Below are positions 1 through 12,961 of a stretch of 64,000 bases of DNA, piece by piece. Positions within the stretch are counted from its first letter, which is position 1. The number at the start of each line of letters is the position of its first letter. The stretch is taken from NCBI GenBank assembly GCA_032622095.1, contig CP136063.1:70349980-70413979 (forward strand). The letters run 5' to 3'. The position numbers and the translations under genes were made by a program. Source of the DNA: Siphonodentalium dalli (Eukaryota; Mollusca; Scaphopoda; Gadilida; Siphonodentaliidae). The notes under the pieces were generated by a model. The model was not told the DNA's origin, did not search any database, and was given only the letters and a program-made list of their open reading frames with translations.

Positions 1-3000
1 TGACCTATATGTCAAAAATCCGAGCTGCGTGTGGTGAGATTCTGATAAAGGCTTGTCACACGAATCAAAACATTACCATATTGTTTTCAGAAAAGGCATA
101 TCCCGTGCACACTGGGACGAAAAGCGAGCCCTATGTGCTAAATCTGATATATATGATAAGCACGTGACGCGTGATGACCTATATGTCAAAAATCCGAGCT
201 GCGTGTGGTGAGATTCTGATAAAGGGTTAACACACTTATCAAATCATGACAATATTGTGTTCATAAAACGCATATCCCGTGCACACTGGGATGAAAACCG
301 AGCCCAATGTTCTGAAACTGATATATATGATAATCACGTAACGCGTGATGACATATATGTCAAAAATCCGAGCTGCGTGTGGTGATATTCTGATAAAGGG
401 TTAACACACGAATCAAACCATGACCATATTGTGTTCATAAAACGCATATCTCGTGCACACTGGGACGAAAAGCGAGCCCTATGTGCTAAATCTGATATAT
501 ATGATAAGCACGTGACGCGTGATGACCTATATGTCAAAAATCCGAGCTGCGTGTGGTAAGATTCTGATAAAGGGTTAACACACGAATCAAATCTTGCCCA
601 TATTGTGTTCAGAAATCGCATATCCCGTGCACACTGGGTTGAAAACCGAGCCCAATGCGCTAAAACTTATATATATGATAGTCACGTAGCCCTTGATGAC
701 CTATATGTCAAAATTCCGAGCTGCGTGTGGTGATATTCTGATAAAGGGTTAACACACGAATCAAACCATGACCATATTGTGTTCATAAAACGCATATCTC
801 GTGCACACTGGGACGAAAACCGAGCCCTATGTGCTAAATCTGATATATATGATAAGCACGTGACGCGTGATGACCTATATGTCAAAAATCCGAGCTGCTT
901 GTGGCGAGATTCTGATAAAGGGTTAACATACGAATCAAATCACGCCCAAATTGTGTTCAGAAAACGCATATCCCGTGCACACTGGGACGAAAACCGAGCC
1001 CAATGCGCTAAAACTGATATATATGATAGTCACGAGGCCCTTGATGACCTATATGTCAAAAATCCGAGCTGCGTGTGGTGAGATTCTGATAAAGGGTTAA
1101 CTCACTTATCAAACCATGACAATATTGTGTTCATAAAACGCATATCCCGTGCACACTGGGATGAAAACCGAGCCCAATGTGCTGAAACTGATATATATGA
1201 TAATCACGTGACGCGTGATGACCTATATGTAAAACATCCGAGCTGCGTGTGGTGAGATTCTGATAAAGGGTTAACACACGAATCAAAGCATGCCCATATC
1301 GTGTTTAGAAAACGCATATCCCGTGCACCCTGGGTTGAAAACCGAGTCTAATGCGCTAAAACTGTTATATATGATAGTCACGTGGCCCGGGATGACCTAT
1401 ATGTCAAAAATCCGAGCTGCGTGTGGTGAGATTCTGATAAAGGCTTGACACACGAATCAAACCATGACAATATTGTTTTCAGAAAACGCATATCCCGTGC
1501 ACACTTGGACGAAAACCAAGCCCTAAGTGCTAAATCTGATATATATGATAAGCACGTGACGCGTGATGACCTATATGTCAAAAATCCGATCTGCGTGTGG
1601 TGAGATTCTGATAAAGGGTTAACACACTTATCAAACCATGACAATATTGTGTTCATAAAACGCATATCCCGTGCACACTGGGACGAAAACCGAGCCCTAT
1701 GTGCTAAATCTGATATATATGATAAGCACCTGACGCGTGATGACCTATATGTCAAAAATCCGAGCTGCCTGTGGCGAGATTCTGATAAAGGGTTAACATA
1801 CGAATCAAATCACGCCCAAATTGTGTTCAGAAAACGCATATCCCGTGCACACTGGGACGAAAACCGAGCCCAATGCGCTAAAACTGATATATATGATAGT
1901 CACGAGGCCCTTGATGACCTATATGTCAAAAATCCGAGCTGCGTGTGGTGAGATTCTGATAAAGGGTTAACTCACTTATCAAACCATGACAATATTGTGT
2001 TCATAAAACGCATATCTCGTGCACACTGGGATGAAAACCGAGCCCAATGTGCTGAAACTGATATATATGATAATCACGTGACGCGTGATGACCTATATGT
2101 AAATAATCCGAGCTGCGTGTGGTGAGATTCTGATAAAGGGTTAACACTCGAATCAAATCATGCCCATATCGTGTACAGAAAACGCATATCCCGTGCACAC
2201 TGGGATGAAAACCGAGTCTAATGCGCTAAAACTGTTATATATGATAGTCACGTGGCCCGGGATGACCTATATGTCAAAAATCCGAGCTGCGTGTGGTGAG
2301 ATTCTGATAAAGTCTTGACACACGAATCAAACCATGACCATATTGTTTTCAGAAAACGCATATCCCGTGCACACTGGGACGAAAACCGAGCCCTATGTGC
2401 TAAATCTGATATATATGATAAGAACGTGACGCGTGATGACCTATATGTCAAAAATACGAGCTGCGTGTGGTGAGATTCTGATAAATGGTTAACACACGAA
2501 TCAAATCATGCCCATATTGTGTTCATAAAACGCATATCCCGTGCACACTGGGACGAAAACCGAGCCCAATGCGCTAAAACTGTTATATATGGTAATCACG
2601 TGACTAGCGATGACCTATATGTCAAAAATCCGAGCTGCGTGTGGTGAGATTCTGATAAAGGGTTAACATTCGAATCAAATCACGCCCAAATTGTGTTCAG
2701 AAAACGCATATCCCGTGCACACTGGGACGAAAACCGAGCCCTATGTGCTAAATCTGATATATATGATAAGCACGTGACGCGTGATGACCTATATGTCAAA
2801 AATCCGAGCTGCGTGTGGTGAGATTCTGATAAAGGGTTAACACACGAATCAAATCATGCCCATATATAAAACGCATATCCCGTGCACACTGGGACGAAAC
2901 CCGAGCCCAATGCGCTAAAACTGTTAAATATGGTAATCACATGACTAGCGATGACCTATATGTCAAAAATCCGAGCTGCGTGTGGTGAGATTCTGATAAA

Positions 3001-4008
3001 GGGTTATCACACGAATCAAATCATGCCCATATCGTGTTCAGAAAACGCATATCCCGTGCACACTGGGATGAAAACCGAGTCTAATGCGCTAAAACTGTTA
3101 TATATGATAGTCACGTGGCCCGGGATGACCTATATGTAAAAAATCCGAGCTGCATGTGGTCAGATTCTGATAAAGGGTTATCACACGAATCAAACCATGA
3201 CCATATTGTTTTCAGAAAACGCATATCCCGTGCACACTGGGATGAAAACCGAGTCTAATGCGCTAAAACTGTTATATATGATAGTCACGTGGCCCGGGAT
3301 GACCTATATGTCAAAAATCCGAGCTACTTGTTGTGAGATTCTGATAAAGGCTTGACACACGAATCAAACCATGATCATATTGTGTTCATAAAACGCATAT
3401 TCCGTGCATACTGGGATGAAAACCGAGCTCAATGCGCTAAAACTGTTATATATAATAGTCACGTGGCCCGTGATGACCTATATGTAAACAATCCGAGCTG
3501 CGTGTGGTGAGATTCTAATAAAGAGTTAACACACGAATCAAATCATGCTCATATTGTGTTCATAAAACGCATATCCCGTGCACACTGGTGTGAAAACCGA
3601 GCCCAATGTGCTAAAACTGATATATATGTCAATCACGTAACGCGTGATGACCTATAAGTCAAAAATCCGAGCTGCGTGTGGTGAGATTCTGATTAAAGGT
3701 TAACACACAAATCAAATCATGCTCATATTGTGTTCAGAAAACGCATATCCCGTGCACAATGGGGTAAAAACCTAGCCCAATGCGCTAAAACTGTTATATA
3801 TGATGGCCACGTGGCCGGTGATGACCTATATGTAAAAAATCCGTGCTGCGTGTGGTGAGATTCTGATAAAAGGTTAACGCACAAATCAAATCATCCCCAT
3901 ATTGTGTTCAGAAAACGCATATCCCGTGCACACTGGGATGAAAACCGAGCCCAATGTGCTGAAACTGATATATGATAATCACGTGACGCGCGATGACCTA
4001 TATGTCAA
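1..4008 (+). repeat. 174-bp satellite array, forward orientation
   Basis: About 23 head-to-tail copies of a ~174-bp monomer; GATGACCTATATGTCAAAA recurs about every 174 bp (for example near 172 and 346). Each monomer carries recognisable landmarks in order: GGGTTAAC, CCGTGCACACTGGG and a CACGTG palindrome. Divergence between monomers is mostly point changes and 1-4 base indels, rising toward the right end. Short open frames here come only from the repeat and show no independent coding sign. No RNA gene or intact transposon gene is visible. Confidence 0.97.
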
Positions 4009-4009
4009 A

Positions 4010-4716
4010 GGTGCGCGGGTGAGATTAACACGCTAATTAAACCGATGTCAATGCTGATTGTATGTCGAAAAATGTAGTAACGTCGGTAAAAATAATTGGA
4101 CGGAACCCTTATTCGACGAACTTAGCATGTTGGCTGGTTTAGCTGGTGAACTTTGGTTCAGTTCAAATAATCCAAATCGTCGTCAGAAATCAGAAATGTT
4201 ATAACAAAATCAGCAGAATTATAAGTAAAAACAAGGGCCATAACTCGTGTAAAATGATTCGACGGTCCCTTATTTAAATTTGTCGTGTATTTCGATCCAG
4301 GTAATGCACACGTACGTATACCAACTTTTGTTCATGTCGATAAATCCAAACAGAGTTATCGGCCGCAAACCAAAAATGTTGACAAAATTGTTCAATTCTA
4401 AGTCAAAATGCCCGTAACTCATGTAAAAATAAATTGTACTAAACTCGCTCTCGAACTTCCTCTGTATACGGCAAAGCATTATAGCGGTAAAACGATACGA
4501 AATACAGAGAGTACGTTCTTGCCCGTATATACACATACCAACTATGATTCAGATCAAGCTACCCTAACTGGAGTTATCGGTCGATTCATTACATAATAGG
4601 GTGCATTTAAAATAAAAACAAATCGTAGTTTACCTATTCTTCAGACCTGACGTGCCTGGCCACTGCCGCACTTTCCGCGCTTTTCGCGGCCGCGCCGCAC
4701 CATGTGAAGTTAATAA

Positions 4717-4720
<4 letters not shown>
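4010..4720 (+). repeat. Foldback arm (left-type), ~710 bp
   Basis: Non-satellite sequence joined directly to the last forward satellite monomer and ending in TTAATAATCTC beside a TA microsatellite. It is the reverse complement of 4802-5491 and 12272-12961, and the same-strand counterpart of 51223-51918. The outer ~80 bp are GC-rich (interlocking GCGGCCGCG and GCGCGG) in an otherwise AT-rich arm. No protein is supported: the short frames occur symmetrically in both arms. It is interpreted as the terminal part of a satellite-carrying foldback element. Confidence 0.9.
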
Positions 4721-4773
<53 letters not shown>

Positions 4774-4801
4774 CCTGCATAGAAGAACAAAAATATATAT
4801 A
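4721..4801. repeat. TA/CA microsatellite between two foldback arms
   Basis: A (TA)n run passes into (CA)n, a short unique stretch (CCCTGCATAGAAGAACAAAA) and a second short TA run. The same spacer lies beside the arm at 12272, preceded by a longer TA run (12175-12232). The arm at 51918 also ends in a TA run. The consistent TA context suggests insertion into, or expansion of, TA-rich target sites. Confidence 0.9.
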
Positions 4802-5491
4802 GAGATTATTAACTTCACATGGTGTGGCGCGGCCGCGAAAAGCGCGGAAAGTGCGGCAGTGGCCAGGCACGTCAGGTTTGAAGAATAGGTAAACTGCGAT
4901 TTTTTTTAATTTTAAATGCACCCTATTATGTAATGAATCGACCGATAACTCCAGTTAGGGTAGTTTGATCTGAATCATAGTTGGTATGTGTATCTCTGTA
5001 TTTCGTATCGTTTTACCGCTATAATGCTTTGCCGTATACAGGGGAAGTTCGAGAGCGAGTTTAGTACAATTTATTTTTACATGAGTTACGGGCATTTTTT
5101 ACTTAGAACTGAACAATTTTGTCAACATTTTTGGTTTGCGGCCGATAACTCTGTTTGGATTTATCGACATGAACAAAAGTTGGTATAGGTACGAGTGCAT
5201 TACCTGGATTGAAATACACGACAAATTTAAATAAGGGACCGTCGAATCATTTTACACGAGTTATGGCCCTTGTTTTTACTTATAATTCTGCTGATTTTGT
5301 TAACATTTCTGATTTCTGACGACGATTTGGATTATTTGAACTGAACCAAAGTTCACCAGCTAAACCAGCCAACATGCCAAGTTCGTCGAATAAGGGTTCG
5401 GTCCAATTATTTTTACCTACGTTACAACATTTTTCGACATACAATCAGCATTGACATCGGTTTAATTAGCGTGTTATTCTCACCCGCGCAC
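4802..5491 (-). repeat. Foldback arm (right-type), inverted copy of 4010-4720
   Basis: Starts GAGATTATTAACTTCACATG and runs to the first reverse-oriented satellite monomer at about 5492. It is an inverted copy of 4010-4720 with scattered differences, and almost identical to 12272-12961. Together with 4010-4720 it makes a ~1.5-kb palindrome with an ~80-bp spacer. Confidence 0.9.
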
Positions 5492-8400
5492 CTTTGACAT
5501 ATAGGTCATCGCGCGTCACGTGATTATCATATATATCAGTTTCAGCACATTGGGCTCGGTTTTCATCCCAGTGTGCACGGGATATGCGTTTTCTGAACAC
5601 AATATGGGCATGATTTGATTCGTGTGTTAACCCTTTATCAGAATCTCACCACACGCAGATCGGATTTTTGACATATACAGTAGGTCATCGCTGGTCACGT
5701 GATTATCATATATAACAGTTTTAGCGCATTGGGCTCGGTTTTCATCCCTGTGAGCACGGGATATGCGTTTTATGAACACAATATGGACATGATTTGATTC
5801 GTGTGTTAACCCTTTATCAGAATGTCACCACACGCAGCTCGGGTTTTTGACATATAGGTCATCACGAGTCACGGGTTTATCATATATATAAGTTTTAGCA
5901 CATAGGGCTCGGTTTTCGTCCCAGCGTGCACGGGATATGCGTTTTCTGAACACAATATGGGCAATATTTGATTCGTGTGTGAACTCTTTATCAGAATCTC
6001 ACCACACGCAGCTCGGATTTTTTACATATATGTCATCCCGGGCCACGTGACTATCATATATAACAGTTTTAGCACATTGGGCTCGGTTTTCACCCCAGTG
6101 TGCACGGGATATGCGTTTTCTGAACACAATATGATCATGATTTGATTCGTGTGTTAACCCTTTATCAGAATCTCACCACACGCAGCTCGGATTTTTGACA
6201 TATAGGTTATCACGGGCCACGTGACTATCATATATAACAGTTTTAGCGCATTAGACTCGGTTTTAATCCCAGTGTGCACGGGATATGCGTTTTCTGAACA
6301 CAATATGAGCATGATTTGATTCTTGTGTTAACCCTTTATCAGAATCTCACAACACGCAGCTCGGAATTTTGACATATAGGTGATCAAGGGCCACGTGACT
6401 ATCATATATATCAGTTTTAGCGCATTGGGCTCGGGTTTCGTCTCAGTGTGCACGGGATATGCGTTTTCTGAACACAATTTGGGCGTGATTTGATTCGTAT
6501 GTTAACCCTTTATCGGGATGTCACCACACGCAGCTGGGATTTTTGACATATAGGTCATCGCTGGTCACGTGATTATCATATTTAACAGCTTTAGCGCATT
6601 GGGCTCGGTTTTCATCCTAGTGTGCACGGGATATGCGTTTTCTGAACACAATATGGGCATGATTTGATTCGTGTGTTAACCCTTTATCAGAATCTCATCA
6701 CACGCAGCTCCGATTTTTGACATATAGGTCATCAAGGGCCACGTGACTATCATATAACAGTTTTAGCGCATTGGGCTCGGTTTTCATCCCAGTGTGCACG
6801 GGATATGCGTTTTCTGAACACAATATGGGCACGGTTTGATTCGTGTGTTAACCCTTTATCAGAATCTCACCACACGCAGCTCGGATTTTTGACATATAGG
6901 TCATCGCTTGTCACGTGATTATCATATATAACAGTTTTAGCGCATTAGACTCGGTTTTCATCCCAGTGTGCACGGGATATGCGTTTTCTGAACACAATAT
7001 TGGCATGATTTGATTCGTGTGTTAACCCTTTATCAGAATCTCACCACAGTCACGCAGCTCGGATTTTTGACATATAGGTTTTCAGGGGCCACGTGACTAT
7101 TATATATAACAGTTTTAGCGCATTGGGCTAGGTTTTCACCCCAGTGTGCACGGGATATGCGTTTTCTGAACACAATATGAGCATGATTTGATTCGTGTGT
7201 TAACCCTTTATCAGAATCTCACCACACGCAGCTCGGATTTTTGACATATAGGTCATCAAGGGCCACGTGACTATCATATATATCAGTTTTAGCGCATTGG
7301 GCTCGATTTTCGTCCCAGTGTGCACGGGATATGCGTTTTCTGAACACAATATGAGCATGATTTGATTTGTGTGTTAACCCTTTATCAGAATCTCACCACA
7401 GGCAGATTGGATTTTTGACATATACAGTAGGTCATCGCTGGTCACGTGATTATCATATATAACAGTTTTAGCGCATTGGGCTCGGCTTTCATCCCTGTGT
7501 GCACTGGATATGCGTTTTCTGAACACAGTATGGGCACGATTTGATTCGTGTGTTAACCCTTTATCAGAATGTCACCACACGCAGCTCGGATTTTTGACAT
7601 ATAGGTCATCACGAGTCACGTGTTTATCATATATATCAGTTTTAGAACATATGGCTCGGGTTTCGTCCCTGTGTGCACGGGATATGCGTTTTCTGAACAC
7701 AATTTGGGCATGATTTGATTCGTGTGTTAACCTTTTATCAGAATATCACCACACGTAGCTCGGATTTTTGACATATAGGTAATCACGGGCCACGTGACTA
7801 TCATATATAACAGTTTTAGCGCATTGGATCGGGTTTCACCCCAGTGTGCACGTGATATGTGTTTTCTGATCACAATATGAGCATGGTTTGATTCGTGTGT
7901 TAACCCTTTATCAGAATCTCACCACACGCAGCTCGGATGTTTGACATATAGGTCATCACGCGTCACGTGTTTATCATATATAACAGTTTTAGCGCATTGG
8001 GCTCGGTTTTCATCCCAGTGTGCACGGGATATGCGTTTTCTGAACACAATATGGGCATGATTTGATTCGTGTGTTAACCCTTTATCAGAATCTCACCACA
8101 CTCAGCTCGGATTTTGACATATAGGTCACCAAGGGCCACGTGACTATCATATATAACAGTTTTAGCGCATTGGGCTAGGTTTTCACCCCAGTGTGCACGG
8201 GATATGCGTTTTCTGAACACAATATGAGCATGATTTGATTCGTGTGTTAACCCTTTATCAGAATCTCACCACACGCAGCTCGGATTTTTGACATATAGGT
8301 CATCGCTTGTCACGTGATTATCATATATAACAGTTTTAGCGCATTAGACTCGGTTTTCATCCCAGTGTGCACGGGATATGCGTTTTCTGAACACAATATG

Positions 8401-9778
8401 GGCATGATTTGATTCGTGTGTTAACCCTTTATCAGAATCTCACCACAGTCACGCAGCTCGGATTTTTGACATATAGGTTTTCAGGGGCCACGTGACTATT
8501 ATATATAACAGTTTTAGCGCATTGGGCTAGGTTTTCACCCCAGTGTGCACGGGATATGCGTTTTCTGAACACAAATATGAGCATGATTTGATTCGTGTGT
8601 TAACCCTTTATCAGAATCTCACCACACGCAGCTCGGATTTTTGACATATAGGTCATCAAGGGCCACGTGACTATCATATATATCAGTTTTAGCGCATTGG
8701 GCTCGATTTTCGTCCCAGTGTGCACGGGATATGCCTTTTCTGAACACAATATGAGCATGATTTGATTTGTGTGTTAACCCTTTATCAGAATCTCACCACA
8801 GGCAGATCGGATTTTTGACATATACAGTAGGTCATCGCTGGTCACGTGATTATCATATATAACAGTTTTAGCGCATTGGGCTCGGCTTTCATCCCTGTGT
8901 GCACTGGATATGCGTTTTCTGAACACAGTATGGGCACGATTTGATTCGTGTGTTAACCCTTTATGAGAATGTCACCACACGCAGCTCGGATTTTTGACAT
9001 ATAGGTCATCACGAGTCACGTGTTTATCATATATATCAGTTTTAGCTCATATGGCTCGGTTTTCGTCCCAGTGTGCACGGGATATGCGTTTTCTGAACAC
9101 AATTTGGGCATGATTTGATTCGTGTGTGAACCTTTTATCAGAATATCACCACAAGTAGCTCGTATTTTTGACATATAGGTAATCACGGGCCACGTGACTA
9201 TCATATATAACAGTTTTAGCGCATTGGATCGGTTTTCACCCCAGTGTGCACGTGATATGTGTTTTCTGATCACAATATGAGCATGATTTGATTCGTGTGT
9301 TAACCCTTTATCAGAATCTCACCACACGCAGCTCGGATGTTTGACATATAGGTCATCACGCGTCACGTGTTTATCATATATAACAGTTTTAGCGCATTGG
9401 GCTCGGTTTTCATCCCAGTGTGCACGGGATATGCGTTTTCTGAACACAATATTGGCATGATTTGATTCGTGTGTTAACCCTTTATCAGAATCTCACCACA
9501 CTCAGCTCGGATTTTTGACATATAGGTTATCAGGGGCCACGTGACTATTATATATAACAGTTTTAGCGCATTGGGCTAGGTTTTCACCCCAGTGTGCACG
9601 GGATATGCGTTTTCTGAACACAATATGAGCATGATTTGATTCGTGTGTTAACCCTTTATCAGAATCTCACCACACGCAGCTCGGATTTTTGACATATAGG
9701 TCATCGCTTGTCACGTGATTATCATATATAACAGTTTTAGCGCATTAGACTCGGTTTTCATCCCAGTGTGCGCGGGAT
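5492..9778 (-). repeat. 174-bp satellite array, reverse orientation
   Basis: About 24-25 monomers of the satellite seen at 1-4008, in the opposite orientation. Several multi-monomer blocks recur inside the array (about 7020-8100 resembles about 8430-9490), indicating unequal exchange. Large parts match 12962-15670 nearly base for base. The array breaks off in mid-monomer at about 9778 (...GCGCGGGATAT, then unrelated DNA), so this unit is truncated on its right. Confidence 0.96.
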
Positions 9779-12170
9779 ATGAGTGTACTGCTAGGGTGTA
9801 CTGCTTGTGGCCATGTTTTCCCCGCAAATTTGATAGACTGATGGACAAAACCACTGAATCCGTTGAATCAATATACATGTATACATGGATTAATGTATAT
9901 GCATTGTTATACACAGTACTGGTATATAAAGGTACTGAAAATAACAATATTACTAGTATACACAAAATAAACCATATATCATGGCTATGGGTTCTAATAT
10001 CCGAATATGACAGCTGATAACTTGGTGTGAATTGAAGAGTGGTGGTGTCTCACGCATATCTAACCCTCCATGTTAGAAACATGCCATTAAATGTCATAAG
10101 TATAATCTAGCTTGAAGACAGAAGTTATCCATAAAAAACCCCCTTAATTCAACCAGGTCCTCGCGCGATGTATGGTCGATCACATGATGATCTAGGGGGG
10201 ATTAGAATTGTTGTATAAAAACAGCACTGCATGTAAATATAAAATAAAATAGTGCTACATCTTATTACAGATTATTGCCATATATAATCAGTGACTATAC
10301 AGACAGTCTGACAAATTAAGTTTCAGTGACACTCTATCCGAAGAGGGGAATAATTCCATCTGATACAGTCAATGGAGAAATTATGAATCTGGAAAGGTGA
10401 AATTTCTAAGTAATACTAGATATCGACATGACGCGATAACATATAACGTAAATGCAATATGGCCGCTGGCGACCATTTTTTCCTATAAAATTAAAAAAAT
10501 ATTTGATAGCTCTCATCTGATAGATCAATATCAAGATAAATATTAAGTTTAGTGATGATCGGATGAGTGAAGTGGACTGTGCTAAACGGTTTAGTAATGC
10601 TTAAAAAGATTTTTACCTTAATATTTTTATCTTCACTGTATAAACTTCACTGAGTCATCTTTGTCGTGTATTGAGTTTGATATCTGTTGTTAACAGTTTA
10701 TAAATCATGTATGTCTCATGTTTGTTATTTTAATTTATGTGTTTATTATCATTAAATAAAGTTGAATTCCTTAAAAAGATTCTTACCTCAATGTTTTTAT
10801 GTTCACTTTATAAACTCCACTGAGTCATCTTTGTCATGTATTGAATTTGATATCTTTTGTTAACAGTTCATAAATTATGTTTGTCTCGTGTTCGTTATTA
10901 TATTATATACACTTTATAGTGTGTTTCAGAACGAAAACAAAATGAATAAAATCAACAAATTTGTAAATTAAAAAACAATTCAAACGTTGTTGTATTCCAT
11001 GTCCCAGCCCGGACATATACACCAAATTTCAATAATATTCATTGAGAAACAACGGACCAAACGCCATATAACACCCCGTATGCATCTTTTATTCCGAGTT
11101 GGCCTTTTATTCCGAGTTGGCACGCACCGATTGGGCGAGTTAGCCCATGGGGCGAGTACGCCGATTCCGACACCTTTTCTATTTGCAGCAGGTTAAGTTT
11201 ACGCGTAATTTAATTTACAAAGTTCCCCAATTGGTATCGTAAATAGAGCGACCTTATTTGACAGAGAATGCCTCTGTTATTGATTATAAAGTTGCTATAC
11301 ATTAAAAACGACAATTCACATGCTCGTTCAAGCGCAGTAGTCTATTTTCCCCATGTTAAAGGACATCCACAAATACTAAATAACGCTAACTTACTGCCGA
11401 ATGTTTTACACGACAACTGTTAACATATTTGGGCTGAATTCATCTGACGCGGTATTATTCCTCAAAATAAACAACAAAACCATCGTTACTTGGAAATGTA
11501 GTTTGGGCTAACATTTACATAAATCCTCCATATCATTATTCCGACACACACGTCAGATGAAAAACTCACATGAAGTAACCGGCCAAATTGGCCGAAATAA
11601 AACCACGAATACAAGCAATAAATGATATACCCTCGCAGTTGATGAGGTCTCGAGAATTAGACTTGTCATTACTTACCACGGAGCCAAGAACGGTAACTCT
11701 AGCCGCGTTTGCACGCAGTAGCCGCGCCGCGCCACACAGAGTTGTCTATCTATATATATATATATATATCTTCCGTTCGGACTTAACATTGACTACAAAG
11801 GTGTTTCTCGAAATTTCTTGTGCTTTCCTCTGATCTACAATCGTAGAAATGTTGAAATCGCAAACATTTTCAGAAAAAACTTTGCATTATTAAACACTAA
11901 ATTGACCGAGCCTCTCGAAAAACGGGTTATTATTGCCTACAAGAAAAATCCCAGTTTGAGAGATATGCTCGTTCGATCTAGACTCAGACCTTGATTAACA
12001 CGCAGTTCAATTAGCTTTTTAGCAATTTCAACATCATTATCCTTTGTTTGTGCTCAACACAATATTTTATGTCAATTTCCGACACAACCTAACAAAATTT
12101 AGCTAGTTCCATAGAAATAATTACATAAGAAATCGGATAACCGACCTGTGCCAGCGCCCTCCACACTTTC

Positions 12171-12174
<4 letters not shown>
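9779..12174. other. AT-rich non-satellite DNA, no supported gene
   Basis: This stretch interrupts the satellite. It contains a degenerate tandem duplication of about 170 bp (next entry), short simple runs and stop-rich frames. A segment near 11090-11190 (TTATTCCGAGTTGG twice within about 25 bp, then a GC-richer part) looks like a fragment of a dispersed repeat. An inverted or subterminal GC-rich motif near 11700-11745 ends at another short TA run. The longest open frames (100 codons or fewer) show no family resemblance and no codon bias. It may be host sequence or debris of older elements. Confidence 0.6.
10595..10915. repeat. Tandem duplication, ~170-bp AT-rich unit
   Basis: Two diverged copies (about 10595-10765 and 10770-10915) share in order TTAAAAAGATT, CTTCACTG/TTCACTTTATAAACT, CTGAGTCATCTTTGTC and GTTAACAGTT. 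Substitutions are numerous, so the duplication is old. There is no coding potential. Confidence 0.7.
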
Positions 12175-12243
<69 letters not shown>

Positions 12244-12271
12244 CCTGCATAGAAGAACAAAAATATATATA
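12175..12271. repeat. TA/CA microsatellite bordering foldback arm
   Basis: (TA)n of about 57 bp, then (CA)n, then the same CCCTGCATAGAAGAACAAAA stretch found at 4772-4791. It ends where the arm begins with GAGATTATTAACTTC. The identity with the 4721-4801 spacer shows that a segment larger than the arm itself was duplicated. Confidence 0.9.
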
Positions 12272-12961
12272 GAGATTATTAACTTCACATGGTGTGGCGC
12301 GGCCGCGAAAAGCGCGGAAAGTGCGGCAGTGGCCAGGCACGTCAGGTTTGAAGAATAGGTAAACTGCGATTTTTTTTAATTTTAAATGCACCCTATTATG
12401 TAATGAATCGATCGATAACTCCAGTTAGGGTAGTTTGATATGAATCATAGTTGGTATGTGTATCTCTGTATTTCGTATCGTTTTACCGCTATAATGCTTT
12501 GCCGTATACAGGGGAAGTTCGAGAGCGAGTTTAGTACAATTTATTTTTACATGAGTTACGGGCATTTTTTACTTAGAACTGAACAATTTTGTCAACATTT
12601 TTGGTTTGCGGCCGATAACTCTGTTTGGATTTATCGACATGAACAAAAGTTGGTATAGGTACGAGTGCATTACCTGGATTGAAATACACGACAAATTTAA
12701 ATAAGGGACCGTCGAATCATTTTACACGAGTTATGGCCCTTGTTTTTACTTATAATTCTGCTGATTTTGTTAACATTTCTGATTTCTGACGACGATTTGG
12801 ATTATTTGAACTGAACCAAAGTTCACCAGCTAAACCAGCCAACATGCCAAGTTCGTCGAATAAGGGTTCGGTCCAATTATTTTTACCTACGTTACAACAT
12901 TTTTCGACATACAATCAGCATTGACATCGGTTTAATTAGCGTGTTATTCTCACCCGCGCAC
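12272..12961 (-). repeat. Foldback arm (right-type), second copy
   Basis: Near-identical to 4802-5491 (for example GGTGTGGCGCGGCCGCG near the end and ATTTATCGACATGAAC in the middle) and an inverted copy of 51223-51918. It contains no convincing gene. It passes into reverse-oriented satellite at about 12962. Confidence 0.92.

Noticed and set aside
334-2451. Open frames of 60-125 codons on both strands in the satellite arrays (also throughout 5492-18960 and 36300-51200)
   Set aside because: They recur with each 174-bp monomer (58 codons, divisible by three) and appear on both strands. They follow repeat identity rather than codon constraint.
1-4008. CRISPR-like regular repeats
   Set aside because: Repeats are contiguous without unique spacers, the unit is 174 bp, and the context is eukaryotic. 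The same holds for the 26-bp array.
4408-5188. Short frames in the foldback arms, and their copies at 12089-12658
   Set aside because: They occur in inverted copies on both strands, cross the TA microsatellite and have no family resemblance.
10987-11196. 69-codon frame in the region between satellite arrays
   Set aside because: Covers a fragment of a probable dispersed repeat; no recognisable protein character.
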